Below are positions 1-10,929 of a DNA stretch of 64,000 nucleotides, one piece after another (position 1 is the first letter of the stretch; every line of letters begins with the position of its first letter). The notes below the pieces were generated by a model that had not been told where the DNA came from, made no database searches, and saw only the letters and a list, made by a program, of their open reading frames with translations. Source of the stretch: Litsea cubeba (lineage: Eukaryota > Streptophyta > Magnoliopsida > Laurales > Lauraceae); NCBI GenBank assembly GCA_012931725.1, contig CM022949.1, forward strand, positions 58,744,230 through 58,808,229, written 5' to 3'. A program made the translations under genes and the position numbers.

Positions 1-795
1 TTTCTTCTTAATTTGAACTTTTGACCTTCATCCACCGGCAGTTTTTTCTTCTTCCTCTTCCTGCTTAAGCATCCATGTGACATTTAAATAGTGATTTTTT
101 ATGATTCTTTTTTTTTTAATGTAAAACGGGCATTCTTTCAGGCCACTGACTTGTTATTAAATTTCAACAATTCTAGTTATTCTCATTAGTTTTTTTTTTT
201 TTTTTTTAGTTATGTTTTAGGGATCTTTATTTTCCATTTAATTTGCTCAACCTTCGCTTTTAGATAGTCTTTTGGTAGAAGAATTACAGTTCTAACACTT
301 TCTTAGCTAGTCATCTGGCTAGAGATAGCCCTCCTAGATTACGGTACTTGTGACTTTTAATAGTTTTCAAAGTTTAAGGATTATGTTAAGCGTGAGTTTT
401 TCTGTGATTTTTTTCTTTGGGTAAATACTTAGATTCCAATCTAATAGGGAGTAAAGGTTAGATGGGAAAAAGAATTGGGTGTGCTGCCATGTCATAGGGT
501 AGGGAGCATGAAAAAGGGGCACTCTTATCACAGGTGGCCCAATTGTCTGTAGGAGAAATGTTCTCTACTGTGGATAGCCAATGGAATCTAATCTTGATGA
601 TGAAAAATAGTGTAACAGTTCAACTATTGAGAAGGAGATAGAAGGTCAAGAAAGACTTCTTTCGGTATCAAGTCTATTACATCTTGAGAAAGAAAAATAT
701 CTTTGGGTACCGCATAATGCTTCCTTCATCATTTTCTGCTGAATGTATAATAATTGATAACCAGTTGGATTTCTAAAATCAAACCTAGAAATTAG

Positions 796-863
<68 letters not shown>

Positions 864-1196
864 AATTTATTTGCAGAAACAACTCAGTCACTTTATTCAA
901 AGAAAAAATACCTAAACTTATGATTATCCTTTTTGGAAAATTCTTTATAATTTTTTGGTAAAAATCCCCTTTAACATAAGTATACCTGGAATCTATGCGC
1001 AATACTATTAGGATTTAAACCATTTCTTAAATCTGAAGATCTGCCTAAAAAAACATAAATAATGAAATAAAATGCAGAAGCAGACAACGTAATCAGTAAT
1101 AAATCAGAAAACAAAAATGAGACTAAGGTCCAAAAGATGTTAAATGAGATATCCTCCATGGATGATGAAGCATTCAAGAACTGGGATTACGCGCAC
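1..1196. other. AT-rich intergenic sequence, no gene recognised
   Basis: No supported coding region. Open frames on the minus strand here run through the (TC)n tract and encode Glu-Arg runs, which are artefacts. A minus-strand acceptor-like site (TTTTTTTAG) near 1049-1057 precedes an open stretch, but I could not join it to the syntaxin-like exons upstream because the phase-0 continuation meets a stop. Confidence 0.6.
798..862. repeat. (TC)n microsatellite, about 32 units
   Basis: Uninterrupted TC dinucleotide run of about 65 bp, long enough to be length-polymorphic. It produces a spurious Arg-Glu repeat frame on the minus strand. Confidence 0.97.
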
Positions 1197-1598
1197 CTGA
1201 AGTTTTTGAAGCTGCACAAGGAGCTTATCCATTTGTTTCTCAACTTCTCGTACCTAAAATAAAGTTTGAGGAAAAAGATTAGACAAGAAGGCTAAAAAGA
1301 AAATGAACAGATTATCCAACAGGTTAAGTGCACAATGTATTCTTGTACTTTGAAAAAGACGGACTTTATGTAGTAAAGTTTTCTGCCAAACAAAAGCAAT
1401 AAAGTGGGCACAAGTTATTGCACATGCTTAATTGCGGAGATATATAGCTTCAAATGAATGGAGCATAGTAGATGAGGTAAACAATTGTATGCAACTGAAG
1501 GCAATGTGATGTACCTGCTTAGAAAAGGTCTCCATCCCCAAAACTGACTTATCAGTCGATACCTGATTTCCTAATTCGATATCCCTCACAAAGGAATC
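1197..1598 (-). pseudogene. Two exons resembling the N-terminus of a SYP13-type syntaxin (gene remnant)
   Basis: Two minus-strand exon-like blocks have good splice signals. Exon A (1598-1515, 84 bp) follows TATTGCAG and ends CAG|GTACAT; exon B (1253-1197, 57 bp) follows ATTTTAG and ends CAG|GTGCGC. Both are multiples of three in phase 0. Together they read 47 residues: an acidic segment (DSFVRDIELGNQ) followed by a heptad-like helix (VREVEKQMDKLLVQLQKLQ). This resembles the start of plant Qa-SNAREs of the SYP132 type, whose N-terminus has a D-(I/V)-E-L-G motif followed by an EKQ..KLDKLL-type helix. The first coding exon (MNDL...) and the Habc and SNARE exons were not found, so it is either a fragment or a gene broken up by insertions. 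The family call rests on remembered resemblance only. Confidence 0.42.
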
Positions 1599-1612
1599 CT
1601 GCAATATTCCAC

Positions 1613-1682
1613 AATTGCATGAAATGAAAATACAAATTGAAGTACAGTATTTCAATTGCATGAAATGAAAATACAAATTGAA
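1613..1682. repeat. 29-bp direct repeat, two copies 41 bp apart
   Basis: The block starting AATTGCATGAAATGAAAATA occurs identically at 1613-1641 and 1654-1682. It lies in the putative intron just upstream of the syntaxin-like exon A, and looks like a local duplication. Confidence 0.85.
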
Positions 1683-3289
1683 TCCTAGGGCATTTGAAAG
1701 CCGGGATTCGCATCCAACACTCCAAACATAAAACCAGCAGTTTCTTCATATAAAAATGTTTATTCTTTAAAAGAAAAGGAGAGAGGTGCAATATGCTAAT
1801 GAAGTGCCTGCTTGTGCAATTCATTTGTCATTTTGCATTATTATTATTTTATTTCTCTTTTCTTTCCATTTTTGATATTGCATTGGTTTTGAGAGATTGT
1901 ATTTTCTCACTGGTTGTGCACTTCTCCACGTCCACATCATTGCAGCATACTTGTATTGAAGTTATTGGTTCGAGTTGCTTCCTCTTGTGGCTTTTTATTT
2001 GGTTTGGGTTTCATTTCACTTGTAATTTTGGATCATATGTGGTTGCTTGTAGTCGTACATATGTAAAAGTTCTACAACCACTGCAAGATCAGGATACAAA
2101 GTTTCATTTGAAAAATGTCATTAGGAAACAATTTGTGATCAACTCAAGGTCTGTACTTTATAAAAGGTTCATTTGGAGAACGGATTGATGAGCATCTTTT
2201 TGGCACTTAGATGGAATCCTCGTCAAGGTGGAGATCATTGAAAATCTATGTTTGGATGAGTCTAAGAAAAAAAATCTAATTAAGCAGGTTTTATTAATTT
2301 TATAATGAATTTTGTACGCTTTCATTTAAAATCCAGGACACTAGAAAATGCTCACCTTTGGTCGGGCTCGCCTCGATGCATGACAATCAAAGGAGGCAAG
2401 AAAATGGAAAGGTTTAGACATGGATTAGGGAATACAAGATGTCAAGCTGATCAAATGTTCATGTGGCCCTTAGAAGTCCTCAAAGTTTAATGGATACACA
2501 CCGTGATTGTATAAAATCCAACCGTGATTAACGTCTAGAACAGTGTGAAATTACGATCAGTGCCAGTTCAAGGGGGGGCTGGTGTGTGCAAAACATATTG
2601 GATTGATCAAAGGTGGGCAATAGGCCCCCAATATGAAAACCTAAAATGGGGTATGAAAAAAATGAGTTTCTGGTAGAATTTTCCATTTAAAAGATTACGT
2701 CCATGCGAAGAGCTACATAGACAATAAAAGCAAGGGTTTTGTCATACAACTTCCAGGCATTGGTTGTTTGTGAAAGCACTTGCTTGGAGATGAATGGGTT
2801 TACCAGGTGCACGGCACCTGAATTTAATCTCTCTCTCTCTCTCTCTCTCTCTCTTCTACATTGTTGCATTGTATTATGTTCCTTCTTGATGTATTGTATC
2901 ATACATTCATACCTTTGTATCATGTTGCATTGTTTCTCTTAGTGGCAAATGCTTATTTTTGAGATTTTGTTCCCTCATTGGCTGTGTAGTTCTCCACAAC
3001 AACTCCATAGAGGAAACTATCGACTGAGAACAAATGCATCTGAGAGAGATAAGCTTTTTTAGAGGAATCACTGCCCATCTTTTCTAGAGGAACCATTGAT
3101 TTTGCAATTCTAGCCATGAATCCAACTTTGTTCACCAAAGTAGTTCAGCATCTCTAGCTTCTGTCTTTTTGTTAATCTTTACCTTACTCATCTGTTGCTC
3201 TTTCTTTAACCTTGAATGAAGTAAACCATTTGACAACAAAAGAAAAATTGAAGAAGAAAGTATTTTGCATTCAAACTGAGAGCCTCTCA
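1683..3289. other. Non-coding AT-rich stretch with a (CT)13 tract
   Basis: No gene supported. Short open frames on both strands have no recognisable domains. A (TC)n tract occupies 2828-2854. Confidence 0.55.
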
Positions 3290-3491
3290 ATGTGATCGGC
3301 CACCATTTCTAATAAGACTGTTTCAAACTAATTAAAGTAAGTATCCAACAATCATATTCCCTTAATTGGGATGATTTCCCTTAATTGGTATCTCATCCAA
3401 ATCCTTAGAGATCTGTCACACGTATGATATCCTATCAAATAGATTAAAATTATAGCATTACAGATATTGTGTCCCCAGTACCACAGTAATA
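3290..3491 (-). repeat. LTR-like remnant 3' of the old copia fragment
   Basis: On the minus strand this lies immediately after a polypurine tract (plus-strand CCCTTCCTCAAAT, 3492-3504), where a 3' LTR should begin. It contains a small internal duplication (TTAAGGGAA/TTAAGGGAAT around 3355-3385). There is no second LTR in the window, so its limits are approximate. Confidence 0.4.
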
Positions 3492-4600
3492 CCCTTCCTC
3501 AAATTGATGGTGGTGAATCAACCAACATCAATTAGCCAACAAAGAATTGATGTTTAACCCGCAGTGGAGCTCTAGTGAAGATGCCAGTAACTTGAAGATC
3601 CATAGTAAAATGGGATAGAGTAAATATCTTCTCATTAAAGGCCACTCAATTTTTTTCATTTAAAAAAAAGGCCTCTAGAATGTAGTAACCATCAACTATC
3701 ATGTGTTTCAAATGATAGACTGGATTGGGATGCAATTTGAATAGCACTTGTGTTGTCTGCATGAAGAGGAGTAGCATCTTGCAGTGGAAAATGGAAATTC
3801 AAATTCTTGGAGTACCCCCATCTTGCAGTGGAAAATGGAAATTCAAATTCTTGGAGTACCCCCGTAACTTGACAATGTCTGAATATGCAGAGTACATAGA
3901 TCCACATTCAGCTTCTGTAGATAATTTAAAAACTTGATCTTGCTTTTCACATTTTCAAGAAATTAAGGCATTACTCAGATAGACACACCATCCCGTCGTG
4001 AAACAATAAGTGTATGGGCAACCATCTCAATCAACATCACAGGATGCAGAAAGTAATTTAAGTCAGTGGGAAAGAAAACCTCTTGTTCAAATGTGCCAAG
4101 GAGAAATGTAATGGTTCTTTAAACAAAGGCCAGATGAATATGTCATGAACTGACTGACATAACCACATGAGAAATGTCTGGCCAAGTAATTGTCAGGTAA
4201 ACAACACTGCTTACAAGAGTGGGAGTATCAACGAGAGTGTGGGATCTTAAAGAGTATCGCCTACATCTTTGATGTACTTTACATTCAGTTCTATGGGAGT
4301 ATCAACCAGGGTTGTATTTTGCATTTGAGGCAGCACAATAAGGTCCTTTGTGTACTTATGTTAGTTGATAAAAAGTAATCCTTTGAATTTGTGAACCTCA
4401 AGTTCTAGGAAATGAGGGGACCTAAATCCTTCAAAAGGAAGGAAGCATGAAGAGGGTTTTTTCAGTCCGAGGATGCTATTGGGATCAGTCCCAGCGGCGA
4501 TGCTGTCATTTACGTAGAAAAGCAAGATAGTAATGCCATGTGCTGAGCCTCACAGGTGCCGCTACATTTGGGGTGCCCTACAGTTTCACCTTTCATGATC
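3492..4600 (-). pseudogene. Degenerate Ty1/copia pol remnant (RT C-terminal part and RNase H)
   Basis: Minus-strand translation, read across frameshifts, shows in order: an RT active-site relic FYVND near 4520-4540 (normally YVDD); a block like HKYTKDLI..PQMQNTT.VDTPIELNVKY; a tether-like region; the RNase H signature W.GCPYT...TTGWCVYLSNALISWK near 3960-4060; LSTEAECGSMYSA near 3880-3930; LHADNTSAIQIA near 3730-3770; and DLQVTGIFTRAPLRVKHQF near 3560, followed by a PPT. Every segment is frameshifted or interrupted, so this is an old copy. The intact-TSD copia element at 4661 sits just upstream of its RT, consistent with a younger insertion next to or into this copy. Confidence 0.72.
3775..3862. 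repeat. 44-bp perfect tandem duplication in the copia remnant
   Basis: The unit CATCTTGCAGTGGAAAATGG... occurs at 3775-3818 and again at 3819-3862. It duplicates part of the RNase H region of the minus-strand copia fragment, so it arose after or during decay of that copy. Confidence 0.93.
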
Positions 4601-4660
4601 ATTTGGAAATGGCGACATAATCATGTACGACAGGTGATCACATCAATCAATGATTAGAGT

Positions 4661-5023
4661 TATCAATTCTGGTCAATTGGCACCATTGATGGGCCATGGG
4701 CCTATTATGGTATTTGTTGACACCTTGACAAAATCTTGTAGACAAGTGTACATTCCTTTTTAGTTAGACAATTTGATGTAATTAGCCCCAATCAAAGGGG
4801 ATTTGACACCATTGACAGAATCTTGTCTACAAGTATACATTCCTTTTTTAGATAGGCAATTTGATGTAATTGGCCCCAATCAATGGGGATTTGTATCATT
4901 GTAATCTTTACAATTGTGGCAACTAATGATATATAAATTCAGGAGGCAATCAAAGGATAGGCACTCATCTTGGATAATTTTCTCAAACACTTCTTTCGTT
5001 TTCAAAGGGTTTCTTCCCTGTCA
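4661..5023 (+). repeat. copia-1 5' LTR
   Basis: Direct repeat of 9664-10025. It carries a near-tandem duplication of about 86 bp (units beginning TTGACACC near 4717 and 4803, each containing TTGATGTAATT(A/G)GCCCCAATCA) and a TATA-like ATATATAAAT at 4929-4938, the likely promoter. Confidence 0.94.
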
Positions 5024-5036
5024 TGGTATCAGAGCC
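5024..5036 (+). promoter_or_regulatory. copia-1 primer binding site (tRNA-iMet)
   Basis: TGGTATCAGAGCC directly abuts the LTR end. It is complementary to the 3' end of plant initiator tRNA-Met, the usual primer for minus-strand DNA synthesis in plant copia elements. Confidence 0.93.
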
Positions 5037-5582
5037 TTTCATAAGTCTTCCCAGTTCAATATCAGAGATCTGACATTCAGATCTACTGATTTCTGGCAAA
5101 CATCAGTGAAATTACCTGGCTATTCATATAAGAGATCTGTGAATCAGATCTGCTGGTATCTTAGGTGATATCGAACTACACAGAAGGTATCCTTTCAGTC
5201 TGTGGGGTCCATCAGGGATTGATTTTTTATCAGGTGATCAAATCTAGAAGCAGTCATCCTTGTCATCCTTCAGATCTAAGGTTGAAGCTGATCTGCTGTG
5301 GGGCCCACTCAAGGAGTCGATTGAAGCCGTACCTTTATGAGGTTCGTCGACCAATATTTCTGGGTTTTACTACATTTTTTAGAATTTTTGGCGCTATGAA
5401 AGGTTAGTTTTTAACCCCACTCTGTCATTCAGCAGTTTTGGAAAATAGTTTTTTATCTGGACGATTGGGTTCTATGATCGATTGTGAGATCTTGTGGTTT
5501 CTGCATTTTGTTTTGGGCTGCCTTTTCTGTGGAACTGGGAAATCTGGATTTCTGAAATTTCCATCATCTTGCACACCTTAAA
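5037..5582 (+). other. copia-1 untranslated leader
   Basis: No coding signal between PBS and gag. It contains repeated AGATCTG motifs (5067-5160). Confidence 0.7.
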
Positions 5583-6440
5583 ATGGCTGATAAAATAGAA
5601 GTTTTGCCGGTCAAGTTTAATGGAAAAAATTTCTTCTCTTGGGAATTCCACGTTCGTCTCTTTTTAAGGGGAAAGAATCTTTGGGGACACATAGATGAGA
5701 CTCTTCCTAAACCAACAAATAATGCTAAATTGGGTCAATGGGAGACCAATGATGCTAAGATCATGAGTTGGATCACTAGCTCAATGGACCAACAGATTGT
5801 GCTCAATTTACATCCATATAAGACAGCAAAAGAAATGTGGACTATTTGAGCATAATCTATAATCAAGATAATTCTGCAAGAAAGTATCAATTGAAATGTG
5901 ATATTTCTGAATATTCTCAAGGGAATAAGCCGATTCAAGACTACTATTTCGGGCTTATCAATCTATGGACAATATAGACGAAACTGGTTTACTCCACCCT
6001 TTCTGCTGCCTCTCTTCCTGATTTTCGAAAAGAACATATGGACAGCCAACGAGATCAGTTTCTGATGAAACTACGAGTAGAATATGAATTGGTTCGCTTA
6101 AATCTGTTGAGCTGTGTCTCCACCCCTTCTCTGAATGAATGTCTCGGAGAGCTTCTTCGTGAGGAGCAGCGTCTTCTAACTCAAGCTACGATTGACAATA
6201 AAGGCACTCCTTCTTTGGATGTTGCCTTTGCTAGTCAAGCCAAGCCTAGGGACTTGAGCCAAGTTCAGTGTTATTATTGCAAGGAGTATGGTCATGTGGC
6301 TAAACAGTGTAAGAAAAAGGTATGCAATTAGTGCAAAAAAGCTGGGCATATAATTTATGAATGCCGATGGAGGCCGCAGAATAGAGGAAATCGGGCACGG
6401 GCACTTCATACTTCCCATCATGAAGACTCTTCTGATGCAA
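5583..6440 (+). pseudogene. copia-1 gag, broken
   Basis: The start ATG at 5583 opens 88 codons (MADKIEVLPVKFNGKNFFSW...) of the copia gag N-terminal (UBN2/DUF4219-like) type, stopped by TGA at 5847. Gag then resumes in another frame, best seen from 6038. It ends with two CCHC zinc knuckles for RNA binding: CYYCKEYGHVAKQC near 6271-6312, and a second with spacing C-X2-C-X4-H-X4-C near 6322-6363, whose X2 position contains a TAG stop at 6329. The frame continues past this stop into the protease region, so gag-pol was originally a single polyprotein. Confidence 0.85.
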
Positions 6441-6442
6441 CT

Positions 6443-8218
6443 ATGCAACAGGTGGCCAAAAAGTCTGCCCCATCAGTTACTCCTACTACTCCAGCCAATA
6501 CTCTTCCTCCTGAAGTTGTCCAACAGATTTTACAGTCTGCCTTTTCTGCCCTTGGGCTTACTGGTAAAACACCAACATCTCAACTTTGGTATGTAGACTC
6601 CGGTGCCTCTAACCATATGACCTTTTCTTCCTCCATTCTTACTGATAGTCAGCCATACCATGGGAATTCAAAAATTCACACTACAGATTGGGAAAGTCTT
6701 CCCATTGAGTCTATTGGAAAAAATTCTCATTCTTTGCCATTGAATCAAGTGTTTTATTCACCACGGTTGTCATCTAATTTATTATCTGTTGGGCAATTGA
6801 TTGATCACAACTGCATGGTTTCTTTTTCTGAATTTGGTTGTGCTGTGCAGGATCAGGTCTCGGGGAAAGTTCCGGCGAGGGGTCCTAAATGCGGAAGGCT
6901 GTTTCCTCTAAGCATATCGACTCCTCTGCTTAATAAATCTTTACTTTCAGTTGTTGATTCTACTCCTGATAATAATGTTTTTCAGTTATGGCATAGACGT
7001 CTAGGACATCCGAATGCCGAAAAATTAATGTTTATGTTAAACTCTGGATTATTATTCAATAAAAAGAATATTTCTTTTCGTGATGCTTCATTTGATTGTG
7101 CAAGCTGTAAAATGGGTAAAAGTAAGATTCTGTCTTTTCATACTCATCGTGATATCACCACTGAATGTTTTGATTTAGTTCATAGTGATATTTGGGGAAT
7201 TTCTCCTGTTATTTCTCATTCGCATCACAAATATTTTGTGACCTTCATCGACGATTTTAGTAGGTATACGTGGATTTATTTTTTGCATTCCAAATCTGAA
7301 GTGTTAGATGCGTTTAAAAAGTTCTTAGCATTTATTGAAAATCAATTCTCAAAAAGCATTAAAATTCTTCGTTCAGATTCTGGTGGAGAGTATGTTTCTC
7401 ATGATTTTCAGGAATTTCTCCATTACAAGGGAATTATTTCCCAACGTTCATGTCCATATACCCCTCAACAAAATGGGGTCGCAGAACGGAAAAATCGACA
7501 TCTCTTGGATGTAACAAGGACCCTACTGCTTGAATTTTCTGTTCATTCTTATTTTTGGGTAAAAGCAATTTCCACCACAATTCATCTTATAAATAGAATT
7601 CCCTTAGTTAAGTTACAAAACCAGTCTCCTCATTTTCGTTTGTATGGTTATCCACCTAGCTACAGTCACCTTCATCCATTTGGTTGTGTCTATTTTGTGC
7701 ATCTTCCATCACATGAGCGTCATAAATTATCTACACAATCTGTAAAATGTGTCTTTCTTGGTTATGCAGCACATCAAAAATGTTTCCTGTGTTTTGATCC
7801 TAAAATTAATCGTATTCGCAGATCTAGGAATGTCATATTCTTGGAAAAACAAATTTATTTTCAACTTCACCATGTGTCTTTGCCTCAGTCTACACGTTCC
7901 TTTTTACATGACTTTGATGATTCTTTTGAAAATATAAGTCAAACCAGGGGTAGTTTATGTGTGAAGAGGGACGCTTACAACAACGGCGAAGAGGATCCTG
8001 ACCTGGAACAATCCTTAGCGCCTGATCTTCAACCACTTCGAAGGTCCACCCGTCCCTCTAAACCACCTGATAGGTATGGGTTCGCTAATAACTCCCTACT
8101 TGCCACCTTGAAATCTGTCTCCATACCTAATTCCTATTCGCTCAGCAACCTTGTTGGCAACATGCAATGCATGAAGAACTTGATGCCTTGCTATCAAATG
8201 GCACTTGGGAAATTGTAA
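6443..8218 (+). pseudogene. copia-1 pol: protease and integrase
   Basis: Continuous 591-codon frame. An aspartic protease motif WYVDSGASNHMT lies near residue 50. The GAG-pre-integrase zinc finger (LWHRRLGHPN...CASCKMGK, HHCC) is near residues 180-230. The integrase core has D (HSDIWG, about 7186), D (RSDSGGEYV, about 7376) and E (NGVAERKNR, about 7480), the DD35E triad that joins cDNA to the target. The chromodomain-free C-terminus (VFLGYAAHQKCFLCFDP) is the copia type. All catalytic residues are present, but the frame shifts away near 8150-8218 at the RT boundary. Confidence 0.9.
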
Positions 8219-9630
8219 GTTATCCAGAAGGGATAAAACCAATTAGATGCAAGTGGGTTTACTCGGTCAAGCTCAAATCTGATGGATCGTTAGATCGATA
8301 TAAAGCATGTCTTATTGCACTGGGCAATCGTCAAGAATATGGGATAAATTATGAAGAAACCTTCGCCCCAGTGGCTAAAATGACCACAGTACGGACCATG
8401 CTTGCCTTTGCTGCTTCACAAAAATGGCCTCTTTATCAAATGGATGTAAAAATGTGTTCCTTCATGGTGATCTTAAATAAGATGTATATATGAAACCTCC
8501 TCCTGGTTTTCAGAATAAATCTGCCACTGAGGTTTGCAAGTTGCGACGGTCACTTTATGGATTGAAACAAGCACCTCGTGCTTGGTTCGACAAATTCAGG
8601 CAAACACTACGAAAGATTCAGTTTGTGCAAAGTAAAAATGATCCATCTATGTTTCTTCGGAAAAGTTCGTCTGGGATTACGGTTCTTCTCGTTTATGTTG
8701 ATGACATTATTGTCATTGGATCCGATATGATTGGCATTCAAGAGATCAAGGATGCACTTAATTCCTCATTTCATATGAAGGACCTGGGAAAGCTTCAATA
8801 TTTTCTAGGACTAGAAGTTCATACCTCTAAAGGCGGAATCTTTATAAATCAACATAAATATGCTACAGATTTGATAAAATTGGCCCGCTTGGAGGATTCC
8901 AATCCAGTTGATACACCATTGGAGGTTAATGTAAAGTATAGGCGTGAGGATGGAGATTTTCTATCTGATGAGACTTACTATAGAAAATTGGTCGGCATCC
9001 ATGTTTACTTAACCATCACTCGCTCGGACATTTCCTATGCTATTAACTTAATGAACCAATTCATGACTGAACCAAGTCATCGTCATTTAGCTAAAGTCAA
9101 ACAAATCATTCGATATTTACTTGGAACTCCGGATTGAGGATTATTTTACTCTGCTGGGTCTTCTCTTGATCTCAAAGGCTTTTGTGATGCAGATTGGGCA
9201 GGTTGCCCATATACCCGTCGGTCAACCACGGGATGGTGCATGTATCTTGGCAATGCACTAATTTCCTAGAAGTGTAAAAAATAATAAATCCTCCACTGAA
9301 GCAGAATATCGTGCTATGTCTTCTGCTTGCTCAGAAATTATTTGGCTCCGAAGGGTGTTATCAGAATTAGGATTTCCTCAGGTGAAGCCCACCTCTCTAT
9401 ATGCTGATAATACCAGTGCTATTAGGATAACAGAAAATCCCATCTTTCAAGAACGTACTAAACATATTGAAGTGGATTGTCATTTCATACGGAATGCCTT
9501 TGATAATAGAACGATTGATCTTCCACATATTTCAACGGATCTTCAAAATGCAGATATCTTTACCAAGGCTTTACCAAGACCCCCGTCATCAATTTCTACT
9601 GAACAAATTGTTGCTGATGGACTTACCAGC
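8167..9630 (+). pseudogene. copia-1 pol: reverse transcriptase and RNase H, broken
   Basis: RT starts in a third frame (MHEELDALLSNGTWEIV), with KWVYSVKLKSDGSLDRYKA and GINYEETFAPVA. It frameshifts in an A-run near 8450, has TAA near 8475, then continues as MKPPPGFQ...LYGLKQAPRAWF with the catalytic YVDD at 8694-8705. RNase H follows after a TGA at 9135 (CDADWAGCPYTRRSTTGW), meets further stops near 9268-9285, and resumes in another frame from 9316 with YADNTSAIRI and NADIFTKALPRPP. RT copies the RNA and RNase H degrades it; neither can be made intact from this copy. Confidence 0.9.
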
Positions 9631-9637
9631 ATCAATT

Positions 9638-9663
9638 TGAAAGGAGGGGGGGGGGGGGGGGGG
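9638..9663 (+). promoter_or_regulatory. copia-1 polypurine tract with an 18-G run
   Basis: TGAAAGGAG followed by G to position 9663 (18 consecutive G, 9646-9663) abuts the 3' LTR. This is the plus-strand DNA primer position; the G run is longer than usual and is likely an expanded homopolymer. Confidence 0.88.
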
Positions 9664-10025
9664 TATCAATTCTGGTCAATTGTCACCATTGATGGGCCAT
9701 GGGCCTATTATGGTAGTTGTTGACACCCTTGACAAAATCTTGTAGACAAGTGTACATTCCTTTTTAGTTAGACAATTTGATGTAATTAGCCCCAATCAAA
9801 GGGGATTTAACACCATTGACAGAATCTTGTCTACAAGTGTACATTCCTTTTAGATAGGCAATTTGATGTAATTGGCCCCAATCAAAGGGGATTTGTATCA
9901 TTGTAATCTTTACAATTGTGGCAACTAATAATATATAAATTCAGGAGGCCATCAAAGGATAGTCACTCATCTTGGATAATTTTCTCAAACACTTCTTTCG
10001 TTTTCAAAGGGTTTCTTCCCTGGCA
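9664..10025 (+). repeat. copia-1 3' LTR
   Basis: Copy of 4661-5023 ending TGGCA, followed by the TSD AGAGT (10026-10030). Confidence 0.94.
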
Positions 10026-10030
10026 AGAGT

Positions 10031-10929
10031 GTCAACAAAGGACCTTCATTTCTCAGTCTCAAGTAGAGATTGTAGATGTGAAGCTTTCAGTCACATCTCT
10101 ACAACATATCGGTCCATGGGAGCCCCATTAAAGGAGACCAAAGATATTAAGCTTTGATTTTATTTGATTTTATTTTTAATGTTTTCCCTAAGATGGGCTA
10201 TTGGTCAGGGGTGATACTTTAAAGTTGGAGTCCCAGGGATCAATCTGGGAAAGTCAGTGATGCAGGACAGACCCATGGTCCCCCATGAGTCGACCCGCCA
10301 ATGGGCCTAACCCATTTTTTTTATTTTATTAAGTATTTTTAATTATATTTTAGGTGCTTTATGTCTTTTAATTAGATGTTTTAATCCTGATGAACAAATG
10401 GTATAGATTAGTTCTAGGTTTTCTTTTTTTCCTATATAATGATGTAAAGCCTCTTTACCTCCTCAGACAAGATTATGATAATGAAAATTGAAGCTTTTGG
10501 GATATTCCCTAAGTTCTTCTTCGAGTTCTCTTTGGGATCTCTTCCTCACCTGTGATAGGGAGTTTGGCGTGAGGCCAAGATTTCCAGGGTTTCCCCCAAC
10601 CTACCCCCTCTATCTTCCATATCTATTCCACCCACCTTGCACCTCGATCCGCCATCCACATCAGTTAGTGATAATAAGGTGTCAACATCATTCAACCTAG
10701 GTGTGTCGACAAGCTTTGGATTTAACACATCAGTAAATCACAATTTAATCCACCAGTAACTCTTAACCTAATTTAAGTGAAACTTGCGCCAAAGCCCACG
10801 AAATGCAACGGTCATGAATAAAAGGAATTAATAAAAAAAAATGAATGATGGAATAAATATTAGGTCTTATAGAAAGAAAAATGAGCAGTTTGTGGAAATT
10901 TTCTTTTTATTGGATAGGCTTTGCCTCCT
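10031..10929. other. Non-coding; LTR-like promoter/leader features
   Basis: No gene supported. A CCTATATAATG TATA-like site near 10431, followed by pyrimidine-rich sequence, resembles the R-U5 part of a plant LTR, but no partner copy exists in the window. The open frames at 10488-10728 lack recognisable domains. Confidence 0.4.

Larger units (their letters stand above)
4661..10025 (+). mobile_element. Full-length Ty1/copia retrotransposon (copia-1), non-functional
   Basis: Boundaries are clear. The LTRs are 363 bp (4661-5023) and 362 bp (9664-10025), with about ten substitutions and two small indels between them by eye. The element is flanked by the 5-bp target duplication AGAGT (4656-4660 and 10026-10030). 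An initiator tRNA-Met PBS follows the 5' LTR, and a purine tract with an 18-G run precedes the 3' LTR. Domain order gag-PR-IN-RT-RH is the copia order. Both LTRs begin TATCAATTCT and end CA, so the termini are TA...CA rather than TG...CA. The coding region has at least four frameshifts and five in-frame stops, so any mobility would need proteins supplied by another copy. Confidence 0.95.

Noticed and set aside
646..1002. Arg/Glu-repeat protein on the minus strand
   Set aside because: Translation of the (TC)n microsatellite.
2687..2942. Small proteins on both strands near the second CT tract
   Set aside because: Frames run through the (CT)13 repeat, with no splice or domain support.
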